64,000 nucleotides of DNA from Streptomyces phaeofaciens (GTDB lineage Bacteria > Actinomycetota > Actinomycetes > Streptomycetales > Streptomycetaceae), in the NCBI RefSeq assembly GCF_014648915.1, contig NZ_BMSA01000021.1:143499-207498 (forward strand), read 5' to 3'. Each line of letters begins with the position of its first letter. Position 1 is the stretch's first letter. Below are positions 22,884-31,679 of this stretch, in pieces. The notes below the pieces were generated by a model. That model was not told where the DNA came from, did no database searches, and saw nothing but the letters and a program-made list of their open reading frames with translations. The translations under genes and the position numbers were made by a program.

Positions 22884-24055
22884 GGGGTCGCCTCAAGGGC
22901 TTCCTCGATCAGTTCGACCGCCGTTCTCGCTCCTCCCGCGTAGGACAGCTCCGAGCGCAGGGCGGAGACCCCGGCGCGGATCTCCGGCGCCGACGTCACC
23001 CGCCGGACCGCCGCGCGCAGCTCCTCGGGGCCGGCCTGTTCGCGGGGGAGGTGGATGCCGAGGCGCAGCTCCTCGATCTGGCGGGCGTTCACGCGCTGCT
23101 CGGCCATCTGCGGGACCGCCACCATCGGGACGCCGTGGTGGACGGCCTCCATGGTGCCGCCCATCCCCGCGTGGGTGACGAACGCCCGCGCGTGCGCGAG
23201 CACGGCGAGCTGCGGGACGTGCTCGTGCACCTCGACATGGGAGGGGAGCGGGCCGAGCTGGTCCGGGGGGACGCCGGGGCCCACGGACATCACCACATGG
23301 TGGTCGCCGTCCGCGAACGCCTCCACGCACGCGCGGTAGAAGTCCGGCCGGCGCGTGAACTGGGAGCCCAGCGAGATCAGCAGGACGCGGGAATCCGGGT
23401 ACGGCGGGCGCCAGGTGCCCTGGTAGGAGCGGTCGTCCAGGGCCGGGCCGACGTAGGCGACGCGGCGGGCCGCCACCGTCTCCGGGCGGCGCTGGAAGGT
23501 GCGGGGCAGGGTGGCGACGGCGTACGGGGCGGCCTCGATCTCGTGGATGCGGGAGCTGTCCAGGCCGCGCTGTGCGAAGGCGGCGGCGAGGTCGGCGTAG
23601 CCGGGGAGCGCGGAGAGGCCGGGGGCGCCGTCGAAGAGTTCCGGGACGATGTCGTCGTAGAACAGATGGGTGGGGGAGAAGAGGACCGTGGGGATCCGCC
23701 ACTGTGCGCCGAGGACGAGGCCCGCGAAGCCGTAGACGTCGTAGAGGATCAGGTCCGGGCGGTCGGCGGCGTAGGCGCGGGTGAGCGCCGGGAGGGAGCC
23801 CAGGGAGGCGTGGACGGCCAGGGCGAAGCCCTCGGCCAGGCGCTCCGGCGGTTCCGTACCGTCTCCCCGGTCCACCGGGTAGACCACCGGTTCCGCGCCC
23901 GCGGCCTTCACCTGGTGCACGAAGTCCTCGGTGATGGCGTACGTGACCCGGTGGCCCCGCCGCACCAGTTCCTCGACCACCCCCAGGGTCGGGTTGACGT
24001 GCCCGTGCATCGGCAGGTTGACGACGGCGATGTGAGCGGGTCTCGTGCCAGACAC
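22880..24055 (-). CDS. Macrolide-type (GT1/MGT family) glycosyltransferase
   Basis: This 391-residue protein starts GTG 24055. The N-terminal domain begins HIAVVNLPMHGHVNPTLGVV with the catalytic His region of GT1 enzymes. The C-terminal nucleotide-sugar domain has VEVHEHVPQLAVLAHARAFV and THAGMGGTMEAVHHGVPMVA, the UDP/TDP-sugar binding motif. Such enzymes glycosylate macrolides or other small molecules and may give self-resistance. It is coupled to the thioesterase gene. No biosynthetic cluster is next to it. Confidence 0.92.
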   Translation of the reverse strand: MSGTRPAHIAVVNLPMHGHVNPTLGVVEELVRRGHRVTYAITEDFVHQVKAAGAEPVVYPVDRGDGTEPPERLAEGFALAVHASLGSLPALTRAYAADRPDLILYDVYGFAGLVLGAQWRIPTVLFSPTHLFYDDIVPELFDGAPGLSALPGYADLAAAFAQRGLDSSRIHEIEAAPYAVATLPRTFQRRPETVAARRVAYVGPALDDRSYQGTWRPPYPDSRVLLISLGSQFTRRPDFYRACVEAFADGDHHVVMSVGPGVPPDQLGPLPSHVEVHEHVPQLAVLAHARAFVTHAGMGGTMEAVHHGVPMVAVPQMAEQRVNARQIEELRLGIHLPREQAGPEELRAAVRRVTSAPEIRAGVSALRSELSYAGGARTAVELIEEALEATP

Positions 24056-24246
24056 GTTGCGTATGTCCTGTCCTGTGTGGGGCGTTGGAGTGCGCGGTTC
24101 TGCACAACGACCCGCCGGACCGGTCCGTGACCCTCCCACGCCGAAAGGTCATCCCATCGGGGAGGGCTCGAACGCGGTCCGTTGACAGCGTGACCGGCGG
24201 TGGCACCGGGCCGTTGGGGTACCGGATCCCACGACAGGAGCAGCCC

Positions 24247-25494
24247 ATGCCCGGATCGCAACTGCCCTTCATGGAGGAGGGCATGGCCCGCTGGCCGTTC
24301 GGCCCGCCCAACGCCGGGATCGCCCTGGACTTCACGGGTACTCCGCCCACCCCGGGCGAACTGCGGAATCTGGTGACCGAGCGCTGGGCGGACGTGCCCC
24401 GGCTCGCGCAGCGGCTGGTCCGCGACGGGCGGGGCGCGCGCCGGCACCGCTGGCTGCCGGTGGACGGCCACGACCCGGCGGAGCGGATCCGCCGCGAGGA
24501 CGTCACCCTGCGCGAGGCGGTGCGCGCGTGGTTCCACACGCCCTTCCCGGACGGCCCGCCGCCCTGGCACCTCCATCTGCTGCGCGGTGCGGCGGAGGGC
24601 GACTTCACCCTGCTGTTCCGTATGCACCACAGCCTCCTCGACGGCCGCTCCCTGACCACGCTGCTGCGCGCCCTCCTCGACGGTGCGCCGCCCGTGGACG
24701 TCCCCGCGTCCCTGGATCCCGGCGCGCTGCGGCGGACGGCCGTCGGCGGACCGGGCATGCTCGCCGTCGGGCTGCCGGTGCCGCTGCCCGGCAAGGGCGA
24801 GCGCAGGCCGGCGTACACCGTCGTACGGCTGCCCCATGAGGAGGTGCGGGCGGCGCGCCGGGCCGGGGGCGGGCGGGCGGTGACCACCAACGAGGTGTTC
24901 CTGGCCGCCGTCTCGGGTGTCCTGCGGTCCTGTCTGCTGACCGCGGCGGACGCCGGGACGGACCCCTCCGGCCGGGTCTGGCTCTCCGTCCCCGTCGACG
25001 GACGTCCGCCCGGCCACGACGACTTCCTCGGCAACGCCTTCATGAACGTCCGTGTCCCCGCCCCCGTGACGCTGGCGGACCCGGCGGCCCGGCTCGCCGC
25101 CTGCACCGGACTGCTGACCACCGTGACCCGGCGCCGCAACCCGGCCGAGCGGCTGGTCGAGGGCGCCTTCTCGGCCCTTCCGGCCGCCGGCCAGGCCCTG
25201 GCCCGGGGGCGTCTCTTCGCCGCCGAGTACGCCCCCGCCGCCTGTTCCTACGTCCATCTGCGCGAGACCGGCCGGACGCTCGCCGGGCGCCGGCTGCGCA
25301 GCATCAGCCTCGTGCCCATGATCCCGCCGGCCGACACGGTCACCTTCGCCCTGGGCGCCTGCGCGGGCGGCCACACCCTGAGCGTCACCACCAACTCGGG
25401 CGACGAGGACGCCGAACTGCTGGCGGAGGCGTTCCTCCACGAACTGGGCTCGCTCGGGCGGGCCGGCGGCGGGTGCTACGTTCCGGGTCCATGA
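24247..25494 (+). CDS. WS/DGAT-like acyltransferase
   Basis: This 415-residue protein starts at ATG 24247 with AGGAG 6 bases upstream. The condensation-domain-like catalytic motif HHxxxDG is present (MHHSLLDGRS, His127, His128, Asp132). The C-terminal part carries the DUF1298-like region (NAFMNVRVPAPVTL; YVHLRETGRTLAGRRLRSIS). The family makes wax esters or triacylglycerols from acyl-CoA. It is slightly shorter than the usual 450-480 residues. Its stop overlaps the cupin start (ATGA). Confidence 0.85.
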   Translation: MPGSQLPFMEEGMARWPFGPPNAGIALDFTGTPPTPGELRNLVTERWADVPRLAQRLVRDGRGARRHRWLPVDGHDPAERIRREDVTLREAVRAWFHTPFPDGPPPWHLHLLRGAAEGDFTLLFRMHHSLLDGRSLTTLLRALLDGAPPVDVPASLDPGALRRTAVGGPGMLAVGLPVPLPGKGERRPAYTVVRLPHEEVRAARRAGGGRAVTTNEVFLAAVSGVLRSCLLTAADAGTDPSGRVWLSVPVDGRPPGHDDFLGNAFMNVRVPAPVTLADPAARLAACTGLLTTVTRRRNPAERLVEGAFSALPAAGQALARGRLFAAEYAPAACSYVHLRETGRTLAGRRLRSISLVPMIPPADTVTFALGACAGGHTLSVTTNSGDEDAELLAEAFLHELGSLGRAGGGCYVPGP

Positions 25495-25868
25495 GCGACA
25501 CGGTGTACATCGGCAACGCGGGCAAGGACGCGGCCCTGGACCGGGGTTGGCTGCTCGGCCACTTCAAGGACCCGGCCGATCCCCGGCACAGCGAGGACGT
25601 CGAGATCAAGTGGGGCGTCCATCCACGCGGTGACGAGCGCGCCGAGTGGGTGACCGGCGAGGAACGCACCGCCCTGCTGGTCCTCGTCAGCGGGCGCTTC
25701 CGGGTGGAGCTGCCCGGACGCAGCGTCGTCCTGGCCGAGCAGGGCGACTACGTGGTGTGGGGCCGGGGCGTCGACCACTCCTGGTACGCGGAGGATGAGT
25801 CCGTCGTCCTGACGGTCCGCTGGCCGTCGGTCTCCGGGTACCGCGCGGGGGCCGACACCCGCCCGTAG
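25491..25868 (+). CDS. Cupin-fold protein (signal/small-molecule binding), 125 aa
   Basis: The start overlaps the acyltransferase stop (ATGA). A double-stranded beta-helix pattern is visible: ALLVLVSGRFRVELPGRSVV, LAEQGDYVVWGRGVDHSWYA. The metal-binding set is incomplete (one clear His), so an enzymatic role is uncertain. Probably co-expressed with the acyltransferase. Confidence 0.75.
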   Translation: MSDTVYIGNAGKDAALDRGWLLGHFKDPADPRHSEDVEIKWGVHPRGDERAEWVTGEERTALLVLVSGRFRVELPGRSVVLAEQGDYVVWGRGVDHSWYAEDESVVLTVRWPSVSGYRAGADTRP

Positions 25869-25902
25869 CACCCCCTGTCCACGCGCCCCCTCGTCGAGGG
25901 GC

Positions 25903-25941
25903 CCGGCCCCGCTCCCCTTCGTCGGCGGAGAGCGGGGCCGG
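25903..25941. terminator. Bidirectional terminator-like hairpin
   Basis: A perfect 12-bp stem (25903-25914 with 25930-25941; CCGGCCCCGCTC) with a 15-base loop lies between the convergent cupin and ohr genes. No T tract, as is common in Streptomyces. Confidence 0.75.
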
Positions 25942-25943
25942 TG

Positions 25944-26372
25944 TCACAGCCTGGTGCCGTTGACCACCAGGGCCACGTCGATGTTGTCGCGCGTGGCCCG
26001 GGAGTACGGGCAGACCTGGTGGGCCGTCCTGGCCAGTTCGGCCGCCTGCGCGTCGGCGATCGAGGGAAGCGAGATCCGCAGCTCGACGCCGAGCGTGAAG
26101 CGGCCGCCGTCGACCGGGATCAGCGAGACCGACGAGTCGATCTCCGCGTCGTCGGCCGTGAGGCCGCCGCGCTGCCCGATCAGGGCGAGCGTCGTACCGA
26201 AGCAGGCCGCGTACCCGATCGCGAAGAGCTGCTCGGGGTTCGAGCCCTCACCGTCCCCGCCCAACTCCTTGGGCTGCCGCAGGTCCAGATCCAGCCGTCC
26301 GTCGGACGTGCGGCCGCGGCCGTTCCTGCCGCCGTCGACGTGTGCCTGCGCCGTGTAGAGCGCCTTGGACAT
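25944..26372 (-). CDS. ohr: Organic hydroperoxide resistance protein (Ohr/OsmC family)
   Basis: This 142-residue protein has both peroxidatic and resolving cysteines of Ohr: Cys57 (FAIGYAACFGTTL) and Cys121 (AHQVCPYSRATR), and the family N-terminus MSKALYTAQAHVDGGRNGRG. It reduces organic peroxides with lipoyl-dependent recycling. The leader has a good promoter with an operator-like repeat (26404-26432), so peroxide-responsive control is likely. No OhrR gene is in the window. Confidence 0.95.
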   Translation of the reverse strand: MSKALYTAQAHVDGGRNGRGRTSDGRLDLDLRQPKELGGDGEGSNPEQLFAIGYAACFGTTLALIGQRGGLTADDAEIDSSVSLIPVDGGRFTLGVELRISLPSIADAQAAELARTAHQVCPYSRATRDNIDVALVVNGTRL

Positions 26373-26403
26373 CCTGAACTCCTTTGCTAGCTACCGTAAT
26401 TCG

Positions 26404-26432
26404 AACCTTCCACTTCAAAAACAAGAAGTCAA
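26404..26432 (-). promoter_or_regulatory. ohr promoter with overlapping inverted repeat
   Basis: On the minus strand TTGACT (26432-26427) and AAGGTT (26409-26404) are 17 bases apart. The inverted repeat ACTTC-N8-GAAGT (26412-26429) covers the -35 edge and spacer, as expected for a repressor site. Confidence 0.6.
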
Positions 26433-26471
26433 GCGCTAGGGTCGGGAGCCTCACGACGGCCGGGAGGGACG

Positions 26472-27419
26472 TTGGGGAAGCTGGAGGTCGGCTACCTGCT
26501 GCCGACACGCGATCAGTCCGTTCGGGGTGAGCACGACCCGGGGAAACTCGCCGTCCAGGCACGGCGTGCGGAGGAACTGGGCCTGGACTCGGTCTGGGCC
26601 GGCGACAGTCCCGTGACCCGGCCGCGCGCGGACCCCCTGCTGCTGTTGGCCGCCGTGGCCCGGGCCACCGAACGGGTCGCGCTCGGCACGGCGGTACTCC
26701 TGCCGGCGCTGCGCCACCCGATCCTGCTGGCGCACCAGCTCGCCACCCTCGACCGGCTGTCGGACGGACGGCTGATCGCGGGCATGGGCGGCGGGTTCCC
26801 CAACCCGGCCACCCGGGCCCAGTTCACGTCGATCGGCATCGGATTCGCGCGCCGCACCAGCCGCCTGGAGGAGTCGATCGACGTCATGCGACGGCTCTGG
26901 TCGGGAAGGACGGTGTCCCACCGGGGCGAGCACTTCGCCTTCGAGGACGTGCGGATCGCGCCCCCGCCGTCCCGCCCGGGAGGGCCACCCGTCTGGCTCG
27001 CCGGAAGCGGCGCACCGGCGCTGCGGCGCGTGGCCCGCCTCGCCGACGGCTGGCTCCCCTACCCGCCCGAGGCGACGACGTACGCGGAGGAACACCGGCT
27101 CGTCGAGCGGGCGGCCGCACCCCGCCCGGTCACCCCAGCCCTGTACGCGACGCTCTGCCTGGACCGGGACCCGCACACGGCGCACCGGCGCCTGCGGGCG
27201 AGCGTCGAGCGCTACTACGACGCGCCGTTCGACCTCGTCGCGCCGATCCAGGCCATGTTCGCCGGCACCGCACGCCAGGCCGCCGACTGGCTGGCCGGCT
27301 ACGCCGCGGCCGGCGCCCGCCATCTCGTGATCCGCCTGGCGACCGACGACCACGAGGCGGGCCTGGAGGAATTCGCCGACCAGGTCCTGCCCCTGCTGCG
27401 CGAGGAGCGGCACCCATGA
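26472..27419 (+). CDS. LLM-class F420-dependent oxidoreductase
   Basis: This 315-residue protein follows the luciferase-like monooxygenase pattern (VQARRAEELGLDSVWAGDSP; TERVALGTAVLLPALRHPIL; HQLATLDRLSDGRLIAGMGG; RLEESIDVMRRLWSG; VWLAGSGAPALRRVARLADG). These use F420 or FMN to reduce or oxidise small molecules. The TTG start at 26472 follows GGAGGG closely. It is coupled to the hydrolase by ATGA and is divergent from ohr. Confidence 0.9.
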   Translation: MGKLEVGYLLPTRDQSVRGEHDPGKLAVQARRAEELGLDSVWAGDSPVTRPRADPLLLLAAVARATERVALGTAVLLPALRHPILLAHQLATLDRLSDGRLIAGMGGGFPNPATRAQFTSIGIGFARRTSRLEESIDVMRRLWSGRTVSHRGEHFAFEDVRIAPPPSRPGGPPVWLAGSGAPALRRVARLADGWLPYPPEATTYAEEHRLVERAAAPRPVTPALYATLCLDRDPHTAHRRLRASVERYYDAPFDLVAPIQAMFAGTARQAADWLAGYAAAGARHLVIRLATDDHEAGLEEFADQVLPLLREERHP

Positions 27420-28114
27420 CCACGTTCGTACTCGTCCCCGGGGCCTGGCACGGCCCATGGGCCTGGGACCGGCTCGTGCCGCTGCTGCACGCCTTTGGGG
27501 CGCGCACGCTCACCCCGGACCTGGCCACCGCCGGGGACCGCGGCCTCCACGACGACGCCAGGACGGTCGTCGCCGCCCTCGACACCGTCCCGGAAGAGGA
27601 GGAGCTCGTCCTGGTCGGACACAGTTACGCGGGCCTGGTCGTCCGGGAGGCGGCCGACCAGCGGCCCGACGCCGTCAACCACATCGTCCTCGTGGACGGA
27701 TGGGCCGGGCCCGACGGCGCAGGCCTGTTCGGCCTGGCCCCCGCCGCCCTCGTCGACGCGGCCCGCACGGCCGCCGGGGCGTTCGGGGACGGACGACGGA
27801 TCCCGGCCCCACCCCCGGCGGCGTTCGGTGTCGTGGACTCCGACGACGCGGCCTGGCTCGCCGCGCGCCTGCTCCCCCAGCCGCTGCGCACGTTCACCGA
27901 GCGCACCCGCCTGACCGGGGCCGTCGACCGGATTCCCGGAACGGCCGTCCACTGCACGCCGCAGACCTACCCGTTCGACCGGCTCGGCGAGGCCGTCGGA
28001 TACCGGACGCACCCGCTGGACGGCCCGCACGACGTGATGCTCACCCGGCCCGAGCCGCTCGCCCGGCTGCTCATGGAGGCTTCATCGTTCAAGAAGGGGA
28101 AGCGCCGAGTCTAA
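27416..28114 (+). CDS. Alpha/beta hydrolase
   Basis: This 232-residue protein begins with the oxyanion-hole strand TTFVLVPGAWHGPWAWDRLV. The nucleophile elbow is GHSYAG with Ser70, and the catalytic His lies in LDGPHDVMLT. It belongs to the small esterase/hydroxynitrile-lyase-like group. It shares an operon with the LLM oxidoreductase (ATGA), suggesting joint work on one substrate, which is unknown. Confidence 0.9.
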   Translation: MTTFVLVPGAWHGPWAWDRLVPLLHAFGARTLTPDLATAGDRGLHDDARTVVAALDTVPEEEELVLVGHSYAGLVVREAADQRPDAVNHIVLVDGWAGPDGAGLFGLAPAALVDAARTAAGAFGDGRRIPAPPPAAFGVVDSDDAAWLAARLLPQPLRTFTERTRLTGAVDRIPGTAVHCTPQTYPFDRLGEAVGYRTHPLDGPHDVMLTRPEPLARLLMEASSFKKGKRRV

Positions 28115-28123
28115 AGTGATGAA

Positions 28124-28834
28124 GTGGAACAGCGAACGTACAACCAGTACTGCGCCACCGCGCGCACCCTCGACCTCGTCGGCGAGCGCTGGACGCTGCT
28201 GCTGATCCGCGAGCTGCTGACCGGGCCCAAGCGCTTCGGCGACCTTCAGACGAGCCTGCGGGGCCTCGGCACCGGGCTGCTGGCCGCCCGCCTGAAGCAT
28301 CTGGAACGCGAGGGGCTGGCGCACAAGATCACGCTTCCCCCGCCCGCCCGGACCCCCGCCTACGCCCTCACCGAGGCCGGCGAGGAACTCGGACCGGCGA
28401 TCCTGGAGCTGGCCCGGTGGGGACTGAAGTGGGCGATGGGCGCACCGCGCGAGACCGAGATCTTCCACCCGGGCTGGGCCGTGCTCGGCCTGCGGGCCTG
28501 CTTCGAGCCGGAGGCCGCCGCGGGACTCCGCGCGGTGTACGAGTTCCGCATCGACGACGAGATCTTCCACGCCCGGATCGACGACGGCACGGTCGAGGCG
28601 CTGCACGGACCGGCCCAGCACCCGGACGCGACCGTCACGATCGGCACGGAGGCGTTCCTCGGCCTGACCGGGCAGGGCCTCACCTGGGCCGAGGCGATCG
28701 AGACCGGTGCCGCGTCGGCGTCCGGCGACGGCGAGGCGCTGCGCAGGCTGGGAGGCCTGTTCCGGTTGCCGCCCCCGCGCGCCCGGACGGCGGACGGGGC
28801 GGGGGAGCAGGCGGCGGCTCGGGCCTCGTCCTGA
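28124..28834 (+). CDS. HxlR-family transcriptional regulator with C-terminal SCP2-like domain
   Basis: This 236-residue protein has the HxlR winged helix in residues 5-95 (CATARTLDLVGERWTLLLIR, ELLTGPKRFGDLQTSLRGLG). The C-terminal half (DATVTIGTEAFLGLTGQG) looks like a sterol-carrier-type ligand pocket. It follows the LLM and hydrolase genes by 9 bases. TAAAGT lies 6 bases before the GTG, so an internal leaderless promoter is possible. It is a plausible regulator of the operon and perhaps of ohr. Confidence 0.88.
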   Translation: MEQRTYNQYCATARTLDLVGERWTLLLIRELLTGPKRFGDLQTSLRGLGTGLLAARLKHLEREGLAHKITLPPPARTPAYALTEAGEELGPAILELARWGLKWAMGAPRETEIFHPGWAVLGLRACFEPEAAAGLRAVYEFRIDDEIFHARIDDGTVEALHGPAQHPDATVTIGTEAFLGLTGQGLTWAEAIETGAASASGDGEALRRLGGLFRLPPPRARTADGAGEQAAARASS

Positions 28835-28883
28835 TCACGCCGCTGGTTCATACACGGGGACGATCGTGTAGCTGAAAGGGCGG

Positions 28884-28919
28884 TGACGGGCCCTGATCGG
28901 GTCGCCCGCCCGTCATTTT
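28884..28919 (+). terminator. Terminator after the HxlR gene
   Basis: An 8-bp perfect stem TGACGGGC / GCCCGTCA (28884-28891 with 28908-28915) is followed by TTTT, a classical intrinsic terminator. Confidence 0.8.
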
Positions 28920-28964
28920 CCCCCGCTTGTTTATCCATGTGAACAGAAATCAAGTACGAGTCTC

Positions 28965-29015
28965 TTGACCCGCCCAGGCGGAGCCCCCTAGCTTCCCGGG
29001 GGAGAAAGCGCTTTC
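28965..29015 (+). promoter_or_regulatory. Pectate lyase promoter with LacI-type palindrome
   Basis: TTGACC (28965-28970) and TAGCTT (28989-28994) are 18 bases apart. Ten to twenty bases after the likely transcription start is the palindrome GAAAGCGCTTTC (29004-29015), the core of LacI/GalR-family sites that control carbohydrate genes in Streptomyces. It is placed to block elongation or initiation. Confidence 0.65.
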
Positions 29016-29062
29016 CAAGCTCTGGCAGACGCCCCGCACCGTCCTGGAGATGGAGAACCACG

Positions 29063-30640
29063 ATGCTTCTGAGACCCGCCGTCGCGAGCGCCGGCCTGCT
29101 GGCAGGCGCCCTCGTCGCCCTGACCGGCACCACGGCCGAGGCTGCGACCGTCCGCTACGAGGCCGAGGCCTCGCCCGCGGTCTGCACCGGCACCATCGAC
29201 TCCGACTGGACCGGCTACTCCGGCACCGGATTCTGCAACGGCACCAACTCCACCGGCGGATACGCCCAGTTCACCGTGAACGCGGCCACCGCCGGCACGG
29301 CCGCACTGAACGTCCGCTTCGCCAACGGCACCACGACCGCCCGTCCGGCCTCCCTCGTCGTCAACGGTACGACCGTGCAGACGCCGTCCTTCGAGGCCAC
29401 CGGCGCCTGGTCGACCTGGGTCACCAAGACGCTCACCGTGTCGCTCAACGCGGGCAGCAACACCGTCCGGCTCAACCCCACCACGGCCGAGGGCCTGCCC
29501 AACGTCGACTACGCCGAGGCGACGACCACCGACGGCACCACACCCCCCGCCGGCGGAGCGATCTACGTGTCGCCCAGCGGCACCGACAGCGCGGCCGGCA
29601 CCTCCTCCGCCCCGACCACCCTCACCTCGGCGATCGGCCGGGTCACCGCGGGCGGCACGATCTACCTGCGGGGCGGGACGTACAACCACACGTCGACGAT
29701 CACCATCCCGCAGACGAACAACGGGACTTCCTCCGCCCGGACCACCCTGTCCGCCTACCCCGGCGAGACCCCGGTCCTCAACTTCTCGGCACAGAGCGAG
29801 AGTTCCTCCAACCGGGGACTCCAGCTCTTCGGCTCGTACTGGCGCGTCCTCGGCGTCGTCGTCGAACGCGCCGGTGACAACGGCATCTACGTCGGCGGCA
29901 GTCACAACATCATCGAGCGCACGATCACCCGCTACAACCGGGACACCGGGCTCCAGCTGGGCCGGATCGCCTCCTCCACGGCCACCGCCGACTGGCCCTC
30001 CGACAACCTGATCCTGAGCGCCGAGTCGCACGACAACGCCGACTCCGACGGCGAGGACGCGGACGGCTTCGCCGCGAAGCTCACCACCGGCACCGGGAAC
30101 GTCTTCCGGTACGCGGTGTCGCACAACAACATCGACGACGGCTGGGACCTCTACACCAAGACCGACACCGGCGCGATCGGCCCGGTCACCATCGAGGACT
30201 CCCTCTCCTACGACAACGGCACCCTCTCCGACGGCACCGTGAACTCCAACGGCGACCGCAACGGCTACAAGCTCGGCGGCGACGACATCGCCGTCAACCA
30301 CGTGGTGCGGCGCAGCATCGCCTTCCACAACGGCAAGCACGGGTTCACGTACAACAGCAACCCGGGCTCCATGGCCGTCTCGAACAACCTGAGCATCGAC
30401 AACGCGCAGCGCAACTACTCGTGGGACGCGGGGACCTCGGTGTTCCGGACCAACACGTCCTGCCGGTTCTCCGTGAGCGGGTCGAACGACAAGACCATCG
30501 GTGACGCCGACAGCACCAACCAGTTCTGGACCGGCTCCAACGGCTCCCGGTGCGCCGCGTACTCCGGTGCCCTGGGCTGGTCGTTCGCCTCGGACGGCCG
30601 CCTGGTGGTGACCCTCGGGGGCAGCCGGGTCACGCTGTAG
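29063..30640 (+). CDS. Secreted PL9-like pectate lyase with N-terminal CBM35-like module
   Basis: This 525-residue protein has a signal peptide (residues 1-27, cut after AEA). Residues 28-150 resemble a CBM6/35 module (VRYEAEASPAV; GGYAQFTVNAATAG). The rest is a right-handed beta-helix with the PL9 motif NADSDGEDADGFAAKL near residues 325-340 and DDGWDLYTK, which hold the calcium-binding aspartates and catalytic Lys of Pel9A-type lyases. It should cleave pectate outside the cell. GGAG lies 7 bases before the ATG. A palindromic operator precedes it, suggesting induction by sugars. Confidence 0.88.
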   Translation: MLLRPAVASAGLLAGALVALTGTTAEAATVRYEAEASPAVCTGTIDSDWTGYSGTGFCNGTNSTGGYAQFTVNAATAGTAALNVRFANGTTTARPASLVVNGTTVQTPSFEATGAWSTWVTKTLTVSLNAGSNTVRLNPTTAEGLPNVDYAEATTTDGTTPPAGGAIYVSPSGTDSAAGTSSAPTTLTSAIGRVTAGGTIYLRGGTYNHTSTITIPQTNNGTSSARTTLSAYPGETPVLNFSAQSESSSNRGLQLFGSYWRVLGVVVERAGDNGIYVGGSHNIIERTITRYNRDTGLQLGRIASSTATADWPSDNLILSAESHDNADSDGEDADGFAAKLTTGTGNVFRYAVSHNNIDDGWDLYTKTDTGAIGPVTIEDSLSYDNGTLSDGTVNSNGDRNGYKLGGDDIAVNHVVRRSIAFHNGKHGFTYNSNPGSMAVSNNLSIDNAQRNYSWDAGTSVFRTNTSCRFSVSGSNDKTIGDADSTNQFWTGSNGSRCAAYSGALGWSFASDGRLVVTLGGSRVTL

Positions 30641-30650
30641 GAAGACCGGT

Positions 30651-30692
30651 TCGCCTCCCCGGCGGGGTCTTCGACTCCCGCCGGGGAGGCGA
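30651..30692. terminator. Strong hairpin between convergent genes
   Basis: A perfect 16-bp stem (30651-30666 with 30677-30692) and 10-base loop separate the pectate lyase from the convergent PemK-like gene; it can stop both. Confidence 0.85.
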
Positions 30693-30721
30693 CGGCGCAC
30701 CGGGGCGCGACCGGTGTGATG

Positions 30722-31504
30722 TCACGCCGAGGAGCGCTCGGCCCGCAGCCGGGCGATCCGGTCGCGGACCCGGCGGACCCCGGTCAGGACCAGGTGGCGG
30801 ACGTCCCGCTCCGGATAGCCGGCCCGGATCTGCCGCCAGGTGGAGCGCGGGCACGGCCCCTGCGGGACGTTCTTGAGGAACTTCCCGTACGGCACCTCGC
30901 GCGGCACCGGCCCCAGCTCCATCCAGTGGTCCTTGCCGGAGCGGACGTCCCAGCGGCCGTTGGGGATCCGGACGAATCCGGACCGGCCGTCCTTGTTCTG
31001 CGAGGTGATCTGGAGGACCCGGGCGTGTCCCGGACCGCGGCCGACGACCACGCAGTAGTGCCGGTCCTCCTCGTCCCGCTCCCGGAACGGCACCATCGCG
31101 AGCCAGACCTCGCCGGGCAGCGGGCGGCCGCGTTCCCAGCGGCGCAGCAGTCGCCGGAAGACGAGGGCGGTCCCGCCCGCCGTCAGGCTCTCGGCGGAGG
31201 CCAGCAGGCTCCAGTTGTCGGTGCCCGTCTTCTGCCGCAGCCACAGGGCCTCGGCGACACAGAGCACGACGAGCAGCGCCCCCCGTCCGACGGTCGCCCA
31301 CCCTTGCCCCGCCCGGCGGCGGCCCGCGGACCACACGACCACCGTCGCGGTCAGCAGGGAGATCAGGGCCAGCAGCGCGCTCTCGCCGACCCCGAGTTCC
31401 TGCGGGGGTGTCTGCGCCGCCAGCAGGTCGTGCATCCAGACCGGGAGGACCAGGAACTCGCCGACGAGGACGAGGAACAGCAGCACAGCCAGACAGCCGA
31501 GCAC
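30722..31504 (-). CDS. Membrane-anchored PemK/MazF-like protein
   Basis: In this 260-residue protein residues 1-24, 43-60 and 73-90 are hydrophobic and predict two or three membrane helices. The C-terminal region resembles the PemK/MazF SH3-like fold (GEVWLAMVPFRERDEEDRHY, then CVVVGRGPGHARVLQITSQN). Conventional MazF toxins are soluble about 110-residue RNases with an antitoxin partner; none is seen here. The start is GTG 31504. It may be a membrane-tethered nuclease-fold or a domesticated binding domain; activity is unknown. Confidence 0.7.
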   Translation of the reverse strand: MLGCLAVLLFLVLVGEFLVLPVWMHDLLAAQTPPQELGVGESALLALISLLTATVVVWSAGRRRAGQGWATVGRGALLVVLCVAEALWLRQKTGTDNWSLLASAESLTAGGTALVFRRLLRRWERGRPLPGEVWLAMVPFRERDEEDRHYCVVVGRGPGHARVLQITSQNKDGRSGFVRIPNGRWDVRSGKDHWMELGPVPREVPYGKFLKNVPQGPCPRSTWRQIRAGYPERDVRHLVLTGVRRVRDRIARLRAERSSA

Positions 31505-31679
31505 GGACCCCCCAGAACAAAGGTGCGACGCGCGGGCGACGCCGACGCACGGGTGCCGACGCGCGGTGACGGCGTCTGCCCGGACCGTACCGACGGACGG
31601 GAACGGCTCACATCGGTAGAACTACGTAACCGCCTACGGGTTCCGGTGCGGGCCGGGCGGGCCGGCCGCGGCGCACCGC

